Source of the DNA: Rhodocollybia butyracea
Lineage: Eukaryota > Basidiomycota > Agaricomycetes > Agaricales > Omphalotaceae
DNA: 64,000 nt
Direction: 5' to 3'
Assembly (NCBI GenBank): GCA_015501585.1
Contig: JADNRY010000002.1
Location: 310,001 to 374,000 of the forward strand
Position numbers and translations under genes: made by a program. This document shows positions 12,131-24,816 of this stretch, piece after piece. The stretch's first letter is position 1. Every line of letters starts with the position of its first letter. The notes under the pieces were generated by a model. It worked only from the letters and a program-made list of their open reading frames with translations. It did not search any database and had not been told where the DNA came from.

Positions 12131-15100
12131 ATGCAGGAGGCTGAAGAGCAAGGTACGACATTTCCGAAACCTTCTTTGCGCTTTGCGATTAATTTTCTCT
12201 GCAGATACCTGTCGTATATGCAGTGCTCCAGCAGAACCTGATCAACCTCTCTTTCATCCTTGCAAATGTTCTGGAACTATTAGATATATCCACCAGGACT
12301 GGTTAGTTGAAAAAATTCGACTCCGGTTGAGCTTTGGCTAAATTTTTGCGTTCTAGTTTAACCACATGGCTGGCGCATAGCAAAAAGAAAACTTGCGATG
12401 TGTGCAAGCACCAATACTCATTCACAAAAGGTATCTAGTTTTCTGCTTGACTGTTGGCTTGCGCTGAATGAGACGCCTCAAGTTTATGCGCCAGACATGC
12501 CCTCAAGTCTGCCTCCATTACTCATGATTCGCCGACTTATACAGCAAGGCTTTTACGCCATGCTCATGGTCATTCGTGCAATTGTTGTATCATTGGTTTG
12601 GCTCTCCTTTTTACCCCTCCTAACTGTGTGGTCTTGGCGAATGTATTTTTCAATGGGGGATTCTACGTGAGTCGTCGCAACGCTCGCTCGCCACAGGTTT
12701 ACTCACTCTTAACCTTAGCGCCTGGTGGATCAGTAATCGACAACCGCCGGATATCCACAATGAATCTAGGCCTGCAAATAACCTCATTCTTCGTCAGATT
12801 GTTGATTTTACACATTCATATCTCAACGACGAAAGCCCTCCTCCCGCTAAAACTTCTGTTTACACTTTTTTTGCCCGGATTCTCAGGCACCCTGCATGGA
12901 TATCTCTTTCTGCGGATATATTCACCGGACAAATTATTGCTGCTCTCATTGTTATCACTTTTGTTGCCATCTTCCTACTCAGAGAATGGATCGCCCAAAA
13001 TGCTAGGCCAGGGTTATTTGATGATGATGAGAATCTTGCACAGGAGATCTTACAAGTCCCACCTGCTCAAGAGGGTCCCGAACTACTTCCGGCCAATGCA
13101 GCCATTCGTCTACCACCAGCTCCTCGCATGGACGCCAACGCGCGCCTTGTCATGGCTCACCGTCAGATTGAAGCTGTCAGGGCTTTGGATGCTCTCCGAG
13201 CCGACGGACCTTTGACAGAAGAAGAAAAAAGAGAAAAGGACCAGAGGGCACTGGCACTGGGTCGTTCAGCTGTCGAGTTTGCTCCTGCGCGAAGCGCGTT
13301 ACAAGATGAAGAATTGGACCGACTTGCACATATGAGAGCCAGGAAGCGTAGGTCTGAGAAAGGCAAAGAGAGGGAAGAAGACGGCGGGGATGATGGGGAC
13401 AAGGATGACAGTGAAGATCGGGATTTAAGGCAGGAGAGGATGAAGAGACGGAATTTTGCAAGAAGATTGCAATTAGCCCGCCAGAGTAAACGGAAACAAC
13501 TAGAGCCCAGACCAGCAGACCCTGCGATGGTACTTCCGGTTCCAGAAAGTAGCACGGCGCCTCATACTCCTCCCCCACCGTCTTCGTTTTTCCCTAGTGT
13601 GGCACTTGAACGACCGAATGGATCCATACCATTTTCATTTGTTTTCCCGCCTCCGCAAAGCGAAACGTGCAGTGCTTCAACGAATGGGATAAGCTCAGGG
13701 AGCCAGACATCAGATATTTCTACCTCGTCGACTTCCACTAACTCTAGCTTTAACGGAATAAGTTTCGGGAGTCAAGCCTCGTTTACTTCCTCCGTATCTC
13801 CCCCGTCTTCATCTCCTTCTCCAACCTTGGATACACTCGCCTCATCAGTCATTACTGAACCTCCATACAACGCCAGTATTTCCAGACCCGGAACTCCGAT
13901 CCGTCGTCCTCCACTACCTAACACTTTAGCTTGCACTCCTGGCGATTCAAGTTCGGTGACATTAGGTTCTCATCCGTCAGGATCCTCCACTCCAATGGTC
14001 AAAACACCACCTGCATCTCCTAGCCTTGCTATTTACCGAGCGCCAGAAGAGTTGGTCCATTTGGAAAACACCGACTATTTCGCAGGTCAATCTACTGCTG
14101 TGTTGGATACAGTAGGCGAACAACGTGTCGAAGAGGACGATGATTCCGAAACGCTCGATGGCAACGACGCCAATCAAAATGAAGACGAAGACAGAGAGGA
14201 TGGCCTGATATTACGCGCTGATCTCTTGCCTTTGGGTGAACGCGGATTGGTCGAGAATCTAGAGGTATACTTCCAGGATGGCACCGCAGATGAGATGGAT
14301 GAATCGGATGATGAAGACAGCGATGCGGAAGCCGAGATTCCGGCACAAGTTGTAGCTCAGGATGGTGGGCCTCAGGTTCAAATTGGCGACGTCGTGGGCA
14401 TTGCAGTAGATGAAGAAGAAGAAGAGGAGGAGGATGATGATGAGGAAGAGGAAGAAGAGGAAGAATTTGACGATATACCTGCACTGGTCCCCAGACGGCA
14501 ACGCGGCGGGCAACAAAACCAACTTGGGCGAGCAGCCGTTGCTTTTGAGGCAGGGCCTGGTCTCAGGAGAATGGTTGCTATTGATGGTAATGATCCTGCT
14601 GCTTTGCCTCCAGCGCAAGGCCCTCAACCCCAACCTAGGCAAGGCGCTGCGGACAATATTGCTGAGGATGACGCCTTGATGGTAGATGATATAGAAGCTG
14701 GAGTTGAGGATGATATGGATGGAGCTATGGAAGGTTTGCTCGTTCATATGAAGCTTACGAGTTGACATTGTTCATTTTTTTTTTTTTTGTAGCAATCGGT
14801 TTGAGAGGCCCGATATATGGTCTTTTGCAAAACGCTGCTCTCATGATTTTCATTATGGACACTGTCATCGGATTGGGCATTTGGGTTCCTTACACCCTTG
14901 GTAAAACGAGCGCATTACTGTTGGTGAGTATAGTTTGACCCTTTTGGATACTTCCTGTCATCGTTAACCGTTCTCAGCTCGAGCCTCGCCGACTTTTGTT
15001 CATTTTGCATCTTCCCATCCGCGCTATCCGTATCATTACCGACCCAGTGGTCGACTTAGTCGCATATCTCGTTACAGATCTTCTACTCCCACCCTGCTTG

Positions 15101-17775
15101 CAGATCATTATAGCTGTGGGACAATGGATGTTCGATCTTTCTATTCGGGTTGTTACAGAGTCTCTTGGACAAGCTAGTGCAACTAAGGCTCGCGAATCTT
15201 GCTTAACTACGGTATGTGGCTCACGTTCCTTTGTAGACTCAACAACTCATATTCCATGGTAGTTCTCTGTTGTCCAGCGTTCCGTCGAGCCGCTATTTCG
15301 CATCCTCGGTTTCACTGGAGTGTCTCCAGACGAAGTTGTTGCGTCCATTCCAGAATCTGTAATCTCGGAACCTACCTTCTCATCGCAAACCTTTTCTACT
15401 TTCATTGATTACGCTGAGCCTTATTTTGCTCCTCTTGGAAAAGAGGTTAGGAGCGGATACGGAAGATTTGGTGAAGTTTGGACTCACCTTGCAGTTGGTG
15501 ATGGCCCAGCGGAGCGAATATTCTCTGTTCTTTTCGGCTATTGCATAGTCGCTTCAATTCTGGCACTTTACTTGAATGTTCTTACCATTGGTAATGTTAA
15601 AACTGCTGGCCGAGCAGTCAGGAGCGCCGTCCGCCAACAACTGCTTGTTTTAAAGGTTGGTATCATCACCATCTTTAGCTATCAAGTTAGGCTTACCATT
15701 GATTTTCTAATAAAAGGTTGCGTCTTTCATATTCATTGAACTGTTCACGTTTCCTTTGGGTTGCGGTGTGGTGCTGGACATTTGCACGTTGTGGCTCTTT
15801 CCGGGTGCCTCATATGCTTCAAGGATGGAATTTCTCTCACAAGCACCCCTCACTACAGTCTTCTACCACTGGGTCGCTGGAACAATGTTCATGTCCGTCG
15901 TCATGTTTTTCACTCACTGTCGATGCTTATGCATATCTCCAACAGGTATTCCTTTGCTGTTTTACTTTCAGGTTGTCGAAGTGTAATGCGTCCTGGAGCA
16001 ATGTGGTTTATCAAAGATCCACAGGATCAAAATTTACATCCCATTCGCGATATCCTTGACAGGCCTGCTCTAGTCCAACTGCGTAAAATTGCCATAAGTG
16101 GCGTCATGTATGCCACTGTCGTGGTCTGTACCGTCTGTAGCGTTGCTGCTCTCTTGGTTCTTGGCAGACATATCGTGCTACCTTTCAGGTGGAAGACCAG
16201 GTCCGTGCCATTCTTTTTATTCTCATTCCCTCGTCTTCTCAGCAAATATACAGAGAGCCTTTGTCTAATGTGCCGATCGATCTGCTATTCCTTAATCTCG
16301 CATTACCATATACGATGACATACTTTCGCCCACGTAAAACTCTCAAAAGGATCGCGCTGGTGATATGGAAGGGTTTAGCGAGACGTCTCCGTCTCACCTC
16401 ATACTTCTTCGGTAAACGACACGGGGCGGAGGAGTATACTCCAAAGAATTGGTCACTATCTCGCATTATACGTGGACCAAGCAAAGACGCCGCTGATGCT
16501 CCTGTACTTGTTTCTGACTATGACGGTACCTTTCGGCGCGTTCCAAATACAGATGACATCGCTATCCCTCGAGAGATGCCTGTCACTGTTGCAGTTCTGG
16601 CTACGGGTGAACCCGTTGACGAAGCTGGGAGGACGCTCATGACTAAACAGGACGCCGAGACAATCAAAGCAAAGCGAAACATCAAGGACGACTTTACCGT
16701 GGTGTATATCCCACCATATTTCCGTTACCGGGTGATCTTCTTCATATTCTTGCTGTGGAGTTTCGGGGCGCTTTGTCTTGGCATAAGTCTGGCGTTACCA
16801 GTCCTTCTCGGTCGAGGGTTCTTCAACATTATCTTCAATGGTAGACGCGAGGTTCACGATGGTTACTCTATTATCGCTGGCTTTTACATGCTTTGGGCCT
16901 GTTGGATTGTAGGGAAAGCTGTGGATCGCCTCGACAAGCGAAGGCAGAGATGGGGAACTGAAGGCCCTCGAGCATCACTGTGGTGGCTTGTAGTCAAACG
17001 TGGTTCACTGTGGCTTGTCAAAGTGACTTACATGTCCATGTTCTTGGGCTTTGTACTACCTGCCCTGGTAGGCATTGTCGTCGAACTTTATCTCATACTT
17101 CCTTTCAAGCTCCACTTGAGTCCTGATATCCCTGTACCAAGGATCCGAGTCTTAGACTGTTGGGCCACCGGCCTTCTTTACATGAAAATTGCCATGCGAG
17201 TCACTCGCAGACAAGCAAATAACCCTATCTCAAGAGCCATTCAGACGGTATGTTATCGTTTTTATGTTTTTGCACCAAACTAATCAATTTGTTCAGATCA
17301 AGCGCAACGGTTGGACACATCCTGACCCAATCTCTGCAACTAAAGACGTTATTGGGCCTGTAGCTGGAGGCCTGACTGGCATGATACTGTTACCACCGCT
17401 CCTTGTCTATTCCGCCAACATTTTCTTTCCCTTTGTGGGGCGCCATGTTGACAAAAGATTTCTTTGTGCGTATTGCATCTTCCATTTTCATGACATTGGA
17501 GACTGACAACAAAGGTAGTCACATACGTGTATTCAAGCCTGTTTTGTTTAGCAGGCTTCACGCACACATTCCTTATTCTCCGTGCTATGTTGGCGTCATG
17601 GTCGCAGGCGGTCAGAGATAAGGAGTTTCTGGTGGAAATGAGACTAAGGAACCATGATCCTCTCGCAGATAAAGCACCTACACCAGTACCAGAACCTAAG
17701 CCTGTTCGGGAACAGGATGTGATAATGGTGGGCGATGAAGCACTGGACTTTGTACAAGATAATAGAGATGTGTAA
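12131..17775 (+). CDS. SSM4: Doa10/Ssm4 (MARCHF6-type) ER membrane ubiquitin ligase
   Basis: Thirteen exons (12131-12152, 12205-12301, 12357-12430, 12483-12666, 12719-14733, 14793-14923, 14978-15211, 15263-15655, 15717-15892, 15946-16200, 16254-17247, 17297-17465, 17519-17775) keep phase throughout and give 1666 residues. The N-terminus is a RING-CH (C4HC3) finger, from DTCRICSAP through YIHQDCLTTWL to [10 protein letters not shown]. Two membrane segments follow. A long soluble insert of about 550 residues in exon 5 contains Ser/Pro-rich and very acidic Glu/Asp tracts. At least ten more hydrophobic segments come after it. The conserved [15 protein letters not shown] block and the [11 protein letters not shown] block appear only after correct splicing and identify the family. 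Doa10 ubiquitinates misfolded ER, nuclear-envelope and tail-anchored proteins for proteasomal degradation. The acidic insert is the least conserved part. Confidence 0.94.
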
Positions 17776-17993
17776 GTAGAATGTAAAACAGGCATGTACA
17801 CCATAATCAATGCGACCTTGCGCTATAAGAACCAGCGTTCCCTTCACTTCACGTATCCCACATTGCGTAACACCGCAGACCAGAACTACTATGTACTAGT
17901 TTCCTGCGCCTTAGACTTCGCCTTAGATGCAACAAAGCAAGAAGAGGATACTTACTAGTTAGCTGTTATGCTCGTCTTACATTCATTAACCAA

Positions 17994-18095
17994 GCCCGCC
18001 TAGCTCAATCGGATAGAGCGTCAGACTTTTAAGGCGGTGTGCTGCATCAGTCACTTCTTATCTGAAGGCTGCGAGTTCGACCCTCGCGGTGGGCT
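17994..18095 (+). tRNA. tRNA-Lys (anticodon UUU) with intron
   Basis: The acceptor stem GCCCGCC pairs with GGTGGGC (one G-U pair). The D arm is GCTC/GAGC. The anticodon stem TCAGA pairs with TCTGA across the loop CTTTTAA, giving anticodon TTT. The T arm contains GTTCGAC. An intron of about 28 nt lies one base 3' of the anticodon, the canonical position for nuclear tRNA introns. The T at 18095 is the discriminator base. Confidence 0.93.
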
Positions 18096-18161
18096 AGTTT
18101 ACGTTTTGTTTTAATTTTGACATTTTGAAATGCGCTCAGATATCACACCGGAAGATACATA

Positions 18162-18320
18162 AATCTGCTCGCAGATTGTGAACTGAAAGAAAGCTGATTA
18201 TCCAAATAAGCATAATCAGTGTTTTCAGTCTGCATGAAATGTAACTGAAATGTATGATAAACCATAGAAGAATATCTTATCTTATCGTACAATTTCAGTG
18301 CGCCATTCTGCGAGCAGAAT
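18162..18320. mobile_element. MITE-like element, 159 bp, with palindromic terminal inverted repeats
   Basis: The left end AATCTGCTCGCAGATT and the right end ATTCTGCGAGCAGAAT are imperfect inverted copies. The similarity continues inward (ACTGAAA on the left, TTTCAGT on the right). Each end is itself a near-palindrome that could fold into a small hairpin. No coding capacity is present. An AT-rich flank prevents a clear call of the target duplication. It lies 66 bases downstream of the tRNA-Lys gene. Confidence 0.5.
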
Positions 18321-19683
18321 TTTTATCTATACCGTGTGTATCGCCCTTAGATCACTAATGAGAAGCCGCTTGATAGTAGTCTGCGGTGCTTCATTCGATG
18401 AGCCTGAAAATGTTTGGCCTGTGCTTGGCTAAGTACTACTGCCACCTTCAAAGTGCATGTTACAGCAGACTTCAATGAAGGTAAACCTACCTAACTGATA
18501 CCCTGGAATGCTTACTCCGCCCAAGGTGTCGAGATCAAGTCGAGATCAAGCCATGCAGTATACACGCTATTCAACGATCAGAGGTCATATGCGAGCATGG
18601 GCCACGCCAATCGCGTAGCAGGTATGGGTCCTGTAACGACATAAGAACCATCCCTTCTCAAGGTCTCGCAACCGGTGCTGGATAGTGATTTGGCATAGTT
18701 GTATGATCGGTTGGACAAGTAGTACTGACGGCCCGTGTGTATATAGAACTTCAAAGAGATTAGCAAGGTTAGTTAGGGTAACACCTTATACAGTGTGTCC
18801 TTTCCGTGATATCTTCAACGATAACCCAGTTGAGGTACCGTTCCTCTTGCGAGGGTTGTAGTAACCGCAAGTCTAGACTCCACAGTAGAACGTTGAACGT
18901 TGAAGCTGAAGGATCGGTAGGACGGTGATAACACGTATATATATCAGGGGCATCCCTCTACTTCGCGGACTGAGGCTGCAGAATCATACCCATCGATTGC
19001 AACCAGCGGCAGGTAACATACTTGACGAGAGCATCGGACAAAGGAGACGCGCATTGCGAGGTAGTAGAGCACGCAGTGACGCACGCTTTGACACTCCAAA
19101 TATAATCATCCTTATTGCCATTTCAAACAAAGATTCTCACGAGAAACCACCATAAGGACCAGCCGTCACTGAGCTTATTACTCCAGGACTCGGAACACCG
19201 GTACTTGATGTGTGTTTTGTGGGTCGATATCCGGATCTAAATAAGTCTATGAGGGAGAGTTGTCGACTTCAAGGTAACTCCATACGTAGAGAGAAATATA
19301 ATTGGCAATGTCAAAGCAAGTGATATCGTACAGATTGATACTTTTTTATCGGAGATTTGAGTGCTTACTACATACCCAGATTATGACTCGGAAGAGTCTC
19401 TAGCGTAGTGTCCGGTTTCAAAGAACAAAATCGTCTTGAATGGGATTCCAAGAGAAGTTCAAGTTCTTCAATCGTCAAAATTCAAAGGTCTTTGTTGTTT
19501 GCTTGGTAGGCCGTTGCCGCGTTCCTTCGCCAGTATTTCATTGTCCGAATTTATCTTATCACACCCTTTGCCTCTGACTACCATTGTTGCTTTCACTTGT
19601 TGCAGCGCAGACTGACCCCAAATTCCTACATTTGTACCCTCAACGAATATCAGGCCACGACAAACGAACTTGTCAACTAGTTA
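18321..19683. other. intergenic stretch, no gene recognised
   Basis: About 1.36 kb without a convincing reading frame or RNA gene. The last 200 bases are pyrimidine-rich and precede the start codon at 19684, so they are the likely promoter and leader of that gene. Confidence 0.5.
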
Positions 19684-21428
19684 ATGAAGTGGCGATCATA
19701 CAACTCTGTTAAAAGCAGCTTTACTGGCGGACTATTCCATATTCCAACCCGAGAACCACAATCCTCCTCGCTTGACCGGAAAAATAACTTGGCATCCACG
19801 AATCTGTCCATGCACGACGAAACAGAAAGACGAGAGGAGATTTTCTCGGCTCTTTCAGGAGCTACTGGTCTAATTCTCGCCACCCTCCAAGACGCCGCTT
19901 CGCTAGCACCTGTACCATACCTGGGTGAAGCAGCAGGGTTGGCGATTGGAATTTGGAACGCCGTTCAGGTAGGCATGGTTTTTACCATCGAGTATATCCT
20001 CTAAATTTTGCTAGGCTACCAAAAACACCAAATCTTCATTTCTATCATTGGGAGAAGACGCATGTTCACTGGTGTACACGGTAACAACGACTTGCGATGA
20101 GTTATTACGACAACAGAGGCAGCCGCACGCAGATACCTTCCAGGAGAGCGGTCTGAAGAAAGAGGGGAAGGATAGCAGCGCGAAGGGTCCGCATGGATCG
20201 ATACCTAATTCGAAACGCGGTTTGACTCATGGATCGGAACATGAGGCCACAGGAGTGAGAGACGCCACAAGGATGGAGGGTGTAGTGGATCGAGTAGATG
20301 AAAGCAAGGAAGCGAATGAGAAGAATGAACAGGAAGGAGCCGAGGTGACAAGAGAGAGATTGAACCCGCAGCTTGAAGGCAACCTGGAGAAACTTTGCTA
20401 GTAAGTCCCATCGGTCTTACTATCCATATCTGATTGCGTTCTTCTCTTCCTTTGCACCCGATTTCGGTAATTCTAGCACACTCAAGGAAATATCCCGCTT
20501 TGCCAAACACGCTGCCTCTCGAAATTCAGTTGTGAGATTTCTGACCGCGAGTGCAGACGCCGGAAAGGTAGCAGTGTATCAAGGCCAGCTAAAGAGTGCT
20601 TTAGATCTATTTACTGTGCGTTTACTCCTTGAATGTGCCAAGTCGCCTCGCATTATAATTCTTCATCAGTTGCAGGCAAACATAACGATCCAACACGTAC
20701 TATCGAGGGTTGAAGCTCAGCAAAACGTTATCCATCAACGCTTGTTGACTTCTTCTTCTCCTTTGATTTCTACAGCAGGAAATATTTCTGCTCCAGACCG
20801 TCACGTATCGGGACCAGCATCAGGGCCTCTGCACGCAGAAACTCGACCGGAAGATAACGGACTTGGATCTGTTGCCTTCCCCACAGTCTTCTCTTTTGCA
20901 GGAGCTACAATCCGAACGGGGGCCACCAAGTCCATCTCCAGGTCTAAATCCCCGATTTCAGCAAAATCTACCGAAGAAAATAAATCCACGGGTTCTAGTA
21001 CCCCTGAAACGACTTCCGATCTCGAACAAGAACGTGTTGGAGATGAACTTGGTGGTGGAGCCATAAAGTTTACCTACGTCTCGGGAGACCAAACCAGCTC
21101 TGTGGTAAACGACCACTCGCAGAGGTGGAATTACGGTAACGACTATCATTTGGGCGATAATCGTCTTGGCCCAACGAGAGGTGATCAATTCAAGGGAGTC
21201 GCAGGGTCTAGAGGGAGACGAGGAAGATTAGGCAGAAACCCGTACGCTGCATATATGTCTGGAAGAGCCGTCTACGATGATAACAGTGTTCCAACTGCGA
21301 TTCCTAGGGCCACTGGGAGGAATAACAACCGTGGGCGACAAGAGACGGAGGATACCTTTCAAAGAGTGGGAAGATACGGATCGGAAGGCAATGGTGAAGA
21401 TGATTATCTGGACCAAAACAGCTGGTAG
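19684..21428 (+). CDS. protein with MLKL-NTD-like four-helix domain and disordered RG-rich tail
   Basis: Four exons (19684-19968, 20015-20400, 20477-20615, 20670-21428) give 522 residues. The pattern VPYLGEAAGLAIGIWNAVQ, then FLSLGEDACSLVYTV, and after a charged linker ISRFAKHAASRNSVVRFL with FTLQANITIQ, resembles the N-terminal adaptor helices (MLKL_NTD-like) that are common in Agaricomycete proteins. In related architectures this domain precedes NACHT, kinase or repeat modules. Here the C-terminal 250 residues contain no such module: they are disordered, with Ser/Thr-rich stretches and an RGRRGRLGRN patch. The charged linker of about 100 residues inside the helical domain is unusual. The family assignment is by pattern memory. 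A role in cell death or incompatibility would be inference only. The start is the first ATG in frame; a second lies at codon 43. Confidence 0.75.
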
Positions 21429-21910
21429 TCATGTTTGGTTTGAATGACTTTTTTGAATGACTCTTCATTACAACATTATATATCTATACCATCATGGAAC
21501 CATCTATAACATGACTTTACTCTTGAAATCGCGAACAGTGGTACAATTCAAGACCGAGTTGCAAAAATATCACCCGTATAACTCACGCCGTGACCAAGAA
21601 AAATAGATCCAGCAGTTAACCATTAAGGATACTAATAGCGTAAAACACGATGACTAAAGATTACAATGGGGACGTGATACTGAGGATGAAAAAGTAGTAG
21701 TACAACTTGTGATGGAATATATACTGCATATTGTCCGATGCAGATAGAGTGCGAGAGCGATAAAATATATACTGCATTTTGTCCGATGCAGAAACAGAAA
21801 AACCAAGAACAAAAGCATGGAGGTCATCATTGACAACAGGTGACAAAAAGAAGATCCGAAAAGTGTAGTTTTACCGTGTTCGAATAGCGATGAGCTGGAG
21901 AATCCTCGAG
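21429..21910. other. intergenic stretch between convergent genes, with a duplicated hairpin-forming motif
   Basis: This is the shared 3' flank of the four-helix gene and wc-1. A motif of about 29 bases beginning AATATATACTGCAT occurs twice, at 21716 and 21764. Each copy holds CTGCAT and ATGCAG arms around a short loop, giving a potential 6-bp hairpin. Nothing else is visible. Confidence 0.5.
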
Positions 21911-24816
21911 TTACAATATCAATCTATTACCATTTCGGGTCGAACCATCCCATGACCTTTTCAGCGGTACACTGGAGGGCGCATCATACGCTCCGGGAGA
22001 AACAAAAGGCATTGGCATTGATACAGCACGGCTGGATGGTGACCACGCCTGAGGCTGGACATGCTGGGGGACATGCTGGACATGGGGATTGTACTGGGGA
22101 GATGAAGGATGCACGGTCATTACATGCGGAGAATTGAAAGGCATCGATGGCATGCCCTGATGGAGGTGATGATCGTAGCTTTTCAATGCAGCCGGTGAGG
22201 CCATAGTATCGGGGGTACGATTTATGTGATGGTGCGAGGTAGATGCTGTGGGTGAGTGCTCATGTGAGCCTTGCGGAGAAGACGAAAGTGCATGCTGTTT
22301 ATGAGGAGCAGGCGAAGGCTGATCGCCCTCAATAGCCTTTATCTCCTCCTTCAACCGCTCATTTGCAAACCTCAGCTGCTGTAACTCGTACTGCCAGCTC
22401 GAATTCCTGCTAATCTCGAGATCCTTGAACACATTGTCCGTTAGTGGATGCATGATCATTGGTGTCGGCGCTGCCGATGACTCGGAACCAGGCGAGGACG
22501 AGAGCGTACTACTACTCGCATCATATAACTTGATCTGATAGATGACAGGGGCGGGGGAGATTGTCTGAGCGGAGTGCAAAATGTAGGAATCAATAGCGGA
22601 TGGATATAATACCAATTCAACGTCAACTGGAGATCCATCTTGGCGGGTCATTTTGCAGTATATCTTCCTGGGCAAAGTTCCTGTAGCATCCCGCGTACCC
22701 ATTGCACACCCCATATGAGCTAGCTCTTCGCTGACCTTTCGACGCGCATCCTCACCTACCAGAAATTTCCATATCTGTCGTCCAATAAGGTGCGACTCAT
22801 CCCACCCTAGCACGTCCACAACACCCTTCCCAATAACGAGCAAGGAGCCTTTTCGTGAGATGGTCCCCCAAAATTCTGTGAACACATCTGTCTCTACCGG
22901 CCTTGTCTTCCCGTCCTCAGTTACCCACTTGATTACCGACCGAGGGTGAGAGACACCACCTGCGGACAAAATAGCAGACCACTGCAGCATCGACATCTCC
23001 TTAGCTCTTCCACTCAACATAATTGCTTTTCGTCCTTTTCCGGGTTCGACATGCAGCCTGCCACGACACTCAACCCAAACATACTGTCCAGACTTGGTTT
23101 GCGCACGGAAAAGAAGGTCTACCGGCCGAGGCTTAACAAGATGATATTGGCGGGACGAGTCTTCTCCCGATGTAGAACCACTACCACCAAGTGCTGTTGA
23201 ACCTGTAGCCGAGGACTCTTTCAACTCGCGCATGAGCGGAACGAGATCTGCCGGGTGGCAAATATCCGAAAGTGATTTACCGATGAGCTCTTCTGGTTCA
23301 TAGCCCAAAACCCTACGTACGGAAGGAGCGACGTAGAGGAAGGTGCCTTTCAGGGATACAACGTGGATGAAATCAGGTGCGTATTCAAGTAGGAGGAGTG
23401 ACAGAGGATGATTCCCTGGAGGACCAACATTGACAAGGTCACTGTTGTCACCACTGTTGAGCGAAGTGGCAATGGATTGTGACTCGGCGATGGTGATGGT
23501 GGAGATGGGGAAGCTAGCCATAAAGGTCGGATCCTCCATTAGCTTCTTGAATTCCTTGGCCACTACAGGTGAAGGTATGCTATGTACCTTTCGGTCCCTG
23601 GACATTAACGGATGCAACGCTCCGTTACCCATATTGCCCGCATTGGCAGACGTCACTGGAGAAACAATACTGACAGAACTATTCGCTAGAAAGTTGGCAA
23701 TATAACTGCCGTCTTTTAGCTTTTGCAGAATCGCATTGGGCTGCTCTGTCAAATCCACCTGAAATCCGACATGATAGATGACCTTGTCGTCTTCCTGTGG
23801 CGACCCAATTTCTCCGTCTTTAATGGGAATGACGGTGACAAGGTTGATGAATGCGTCTCCGCTTTTGCGGTAATTGATGATGCTAGTCTGACATTCTTTA
23901 TCGGCGACCAGGTTCTTTCTTAGATATCCTACGGCCTCATTGGATGTGAAACGCCGATACTCTCCTTTGGGTTGGGCCCCATTTGGGCTTTGGAGGAAAC
24001 GACAATTTTTACCGACGACTTCATGCTCCTCGTAGCCTGTTAGACGACAAAAGCTGGGTGAACAGTAGACGATAGGGTGGTCATATCGACGAACATCGAC
24101 GACGACAAAGCTGGATGAGAGATCTACGGGGCCCAATGCGATCTTGGGGATTGGCCGAGCCACAACCCGGGCAAGAACCGATATCAAGTCAAATCCTGAC
24201 CGTGAATACACAGGAAGACCAAGAGGAGAAGGAGCGTTGAGAGTGGAAGAACCCAAAGTTACACCTGCGCGAGCGCCGATAGCACTCGCCTGGCTGGGCG
24301 TCAGACGATTCTGAGGGTTTATGAAGCCCGAGTTGATGTGCATGCTAAGAGTTGACGGTGATTGGATTTCCGACTCTGGATTATGCTCAAAATCGAAATC
24401 GAAAGGAGAGTTGGACGAATAAGAGGGCACTGAAGCTATTGGGGATTTGTGCTGTTGATTGGGATAAACAAACGTCTTTGCAAAAGACTGGTTGTACCTG
24501 TAGCCACACAACTCAGTAAACATTTAGTGGATTGGTGTAGTGTAGTTTACCCAGGAGAGAAATTTGTAGTGATTCCATTGTTTGCAAACCAAGGGGAGCC
24601 CGCAGAGTTGTTAGAAAACACTCCTATGGGCAAAACTTCGGCTCCACCTCCTTGAGCCAACAACGGTGCTCCTGTCTGCATGAATTGGGGGATCTGGAGC
24701 CTGACGCCATTTGTCTGGATATCCATTCTTGCCGCAGCCATCGACGAGTTCTGCAAATGTTGTTGTTGTTGTGGAGCATAGTTGACGTCATACGCAAATG
24801 GAAAACTTTCGTACAT
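21911..24816 (-). CDS. wc-1: White-collar-1-type blue-light receptor (LOV + two PAS domains, no zinc finger)
   Basis: Two exons (24816-24551, 24497-21911) encode 950 residues. A LOV domain at about 220-350 carries the flavin-binding motif GKNCRFLQSP, whose Cys forms the light-driven FMN adduct, and the extended loop typical of WC-1. A second PAS (about 455-590, EYAPDFIHVVSLKGTFLYVA) and a third (about 620-740, FWGTISRKGSLLVIG) follow. The C-terminus is Gln/His/Pro/Ser-rich. No GATA-type Cys4 finger is present, as in basidiomycete WC-1 proteins, which rely on WC-2 for DNA binding. WC-1 controls light-dependent development such as fruiting. An in-frame ATG 19 codons upstream (24873) is an alternative start. 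I chose 24816 because the protein MYESFPFAYD begins there, but a further 5' exon cannot be excluded. Confidence 0.93.
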
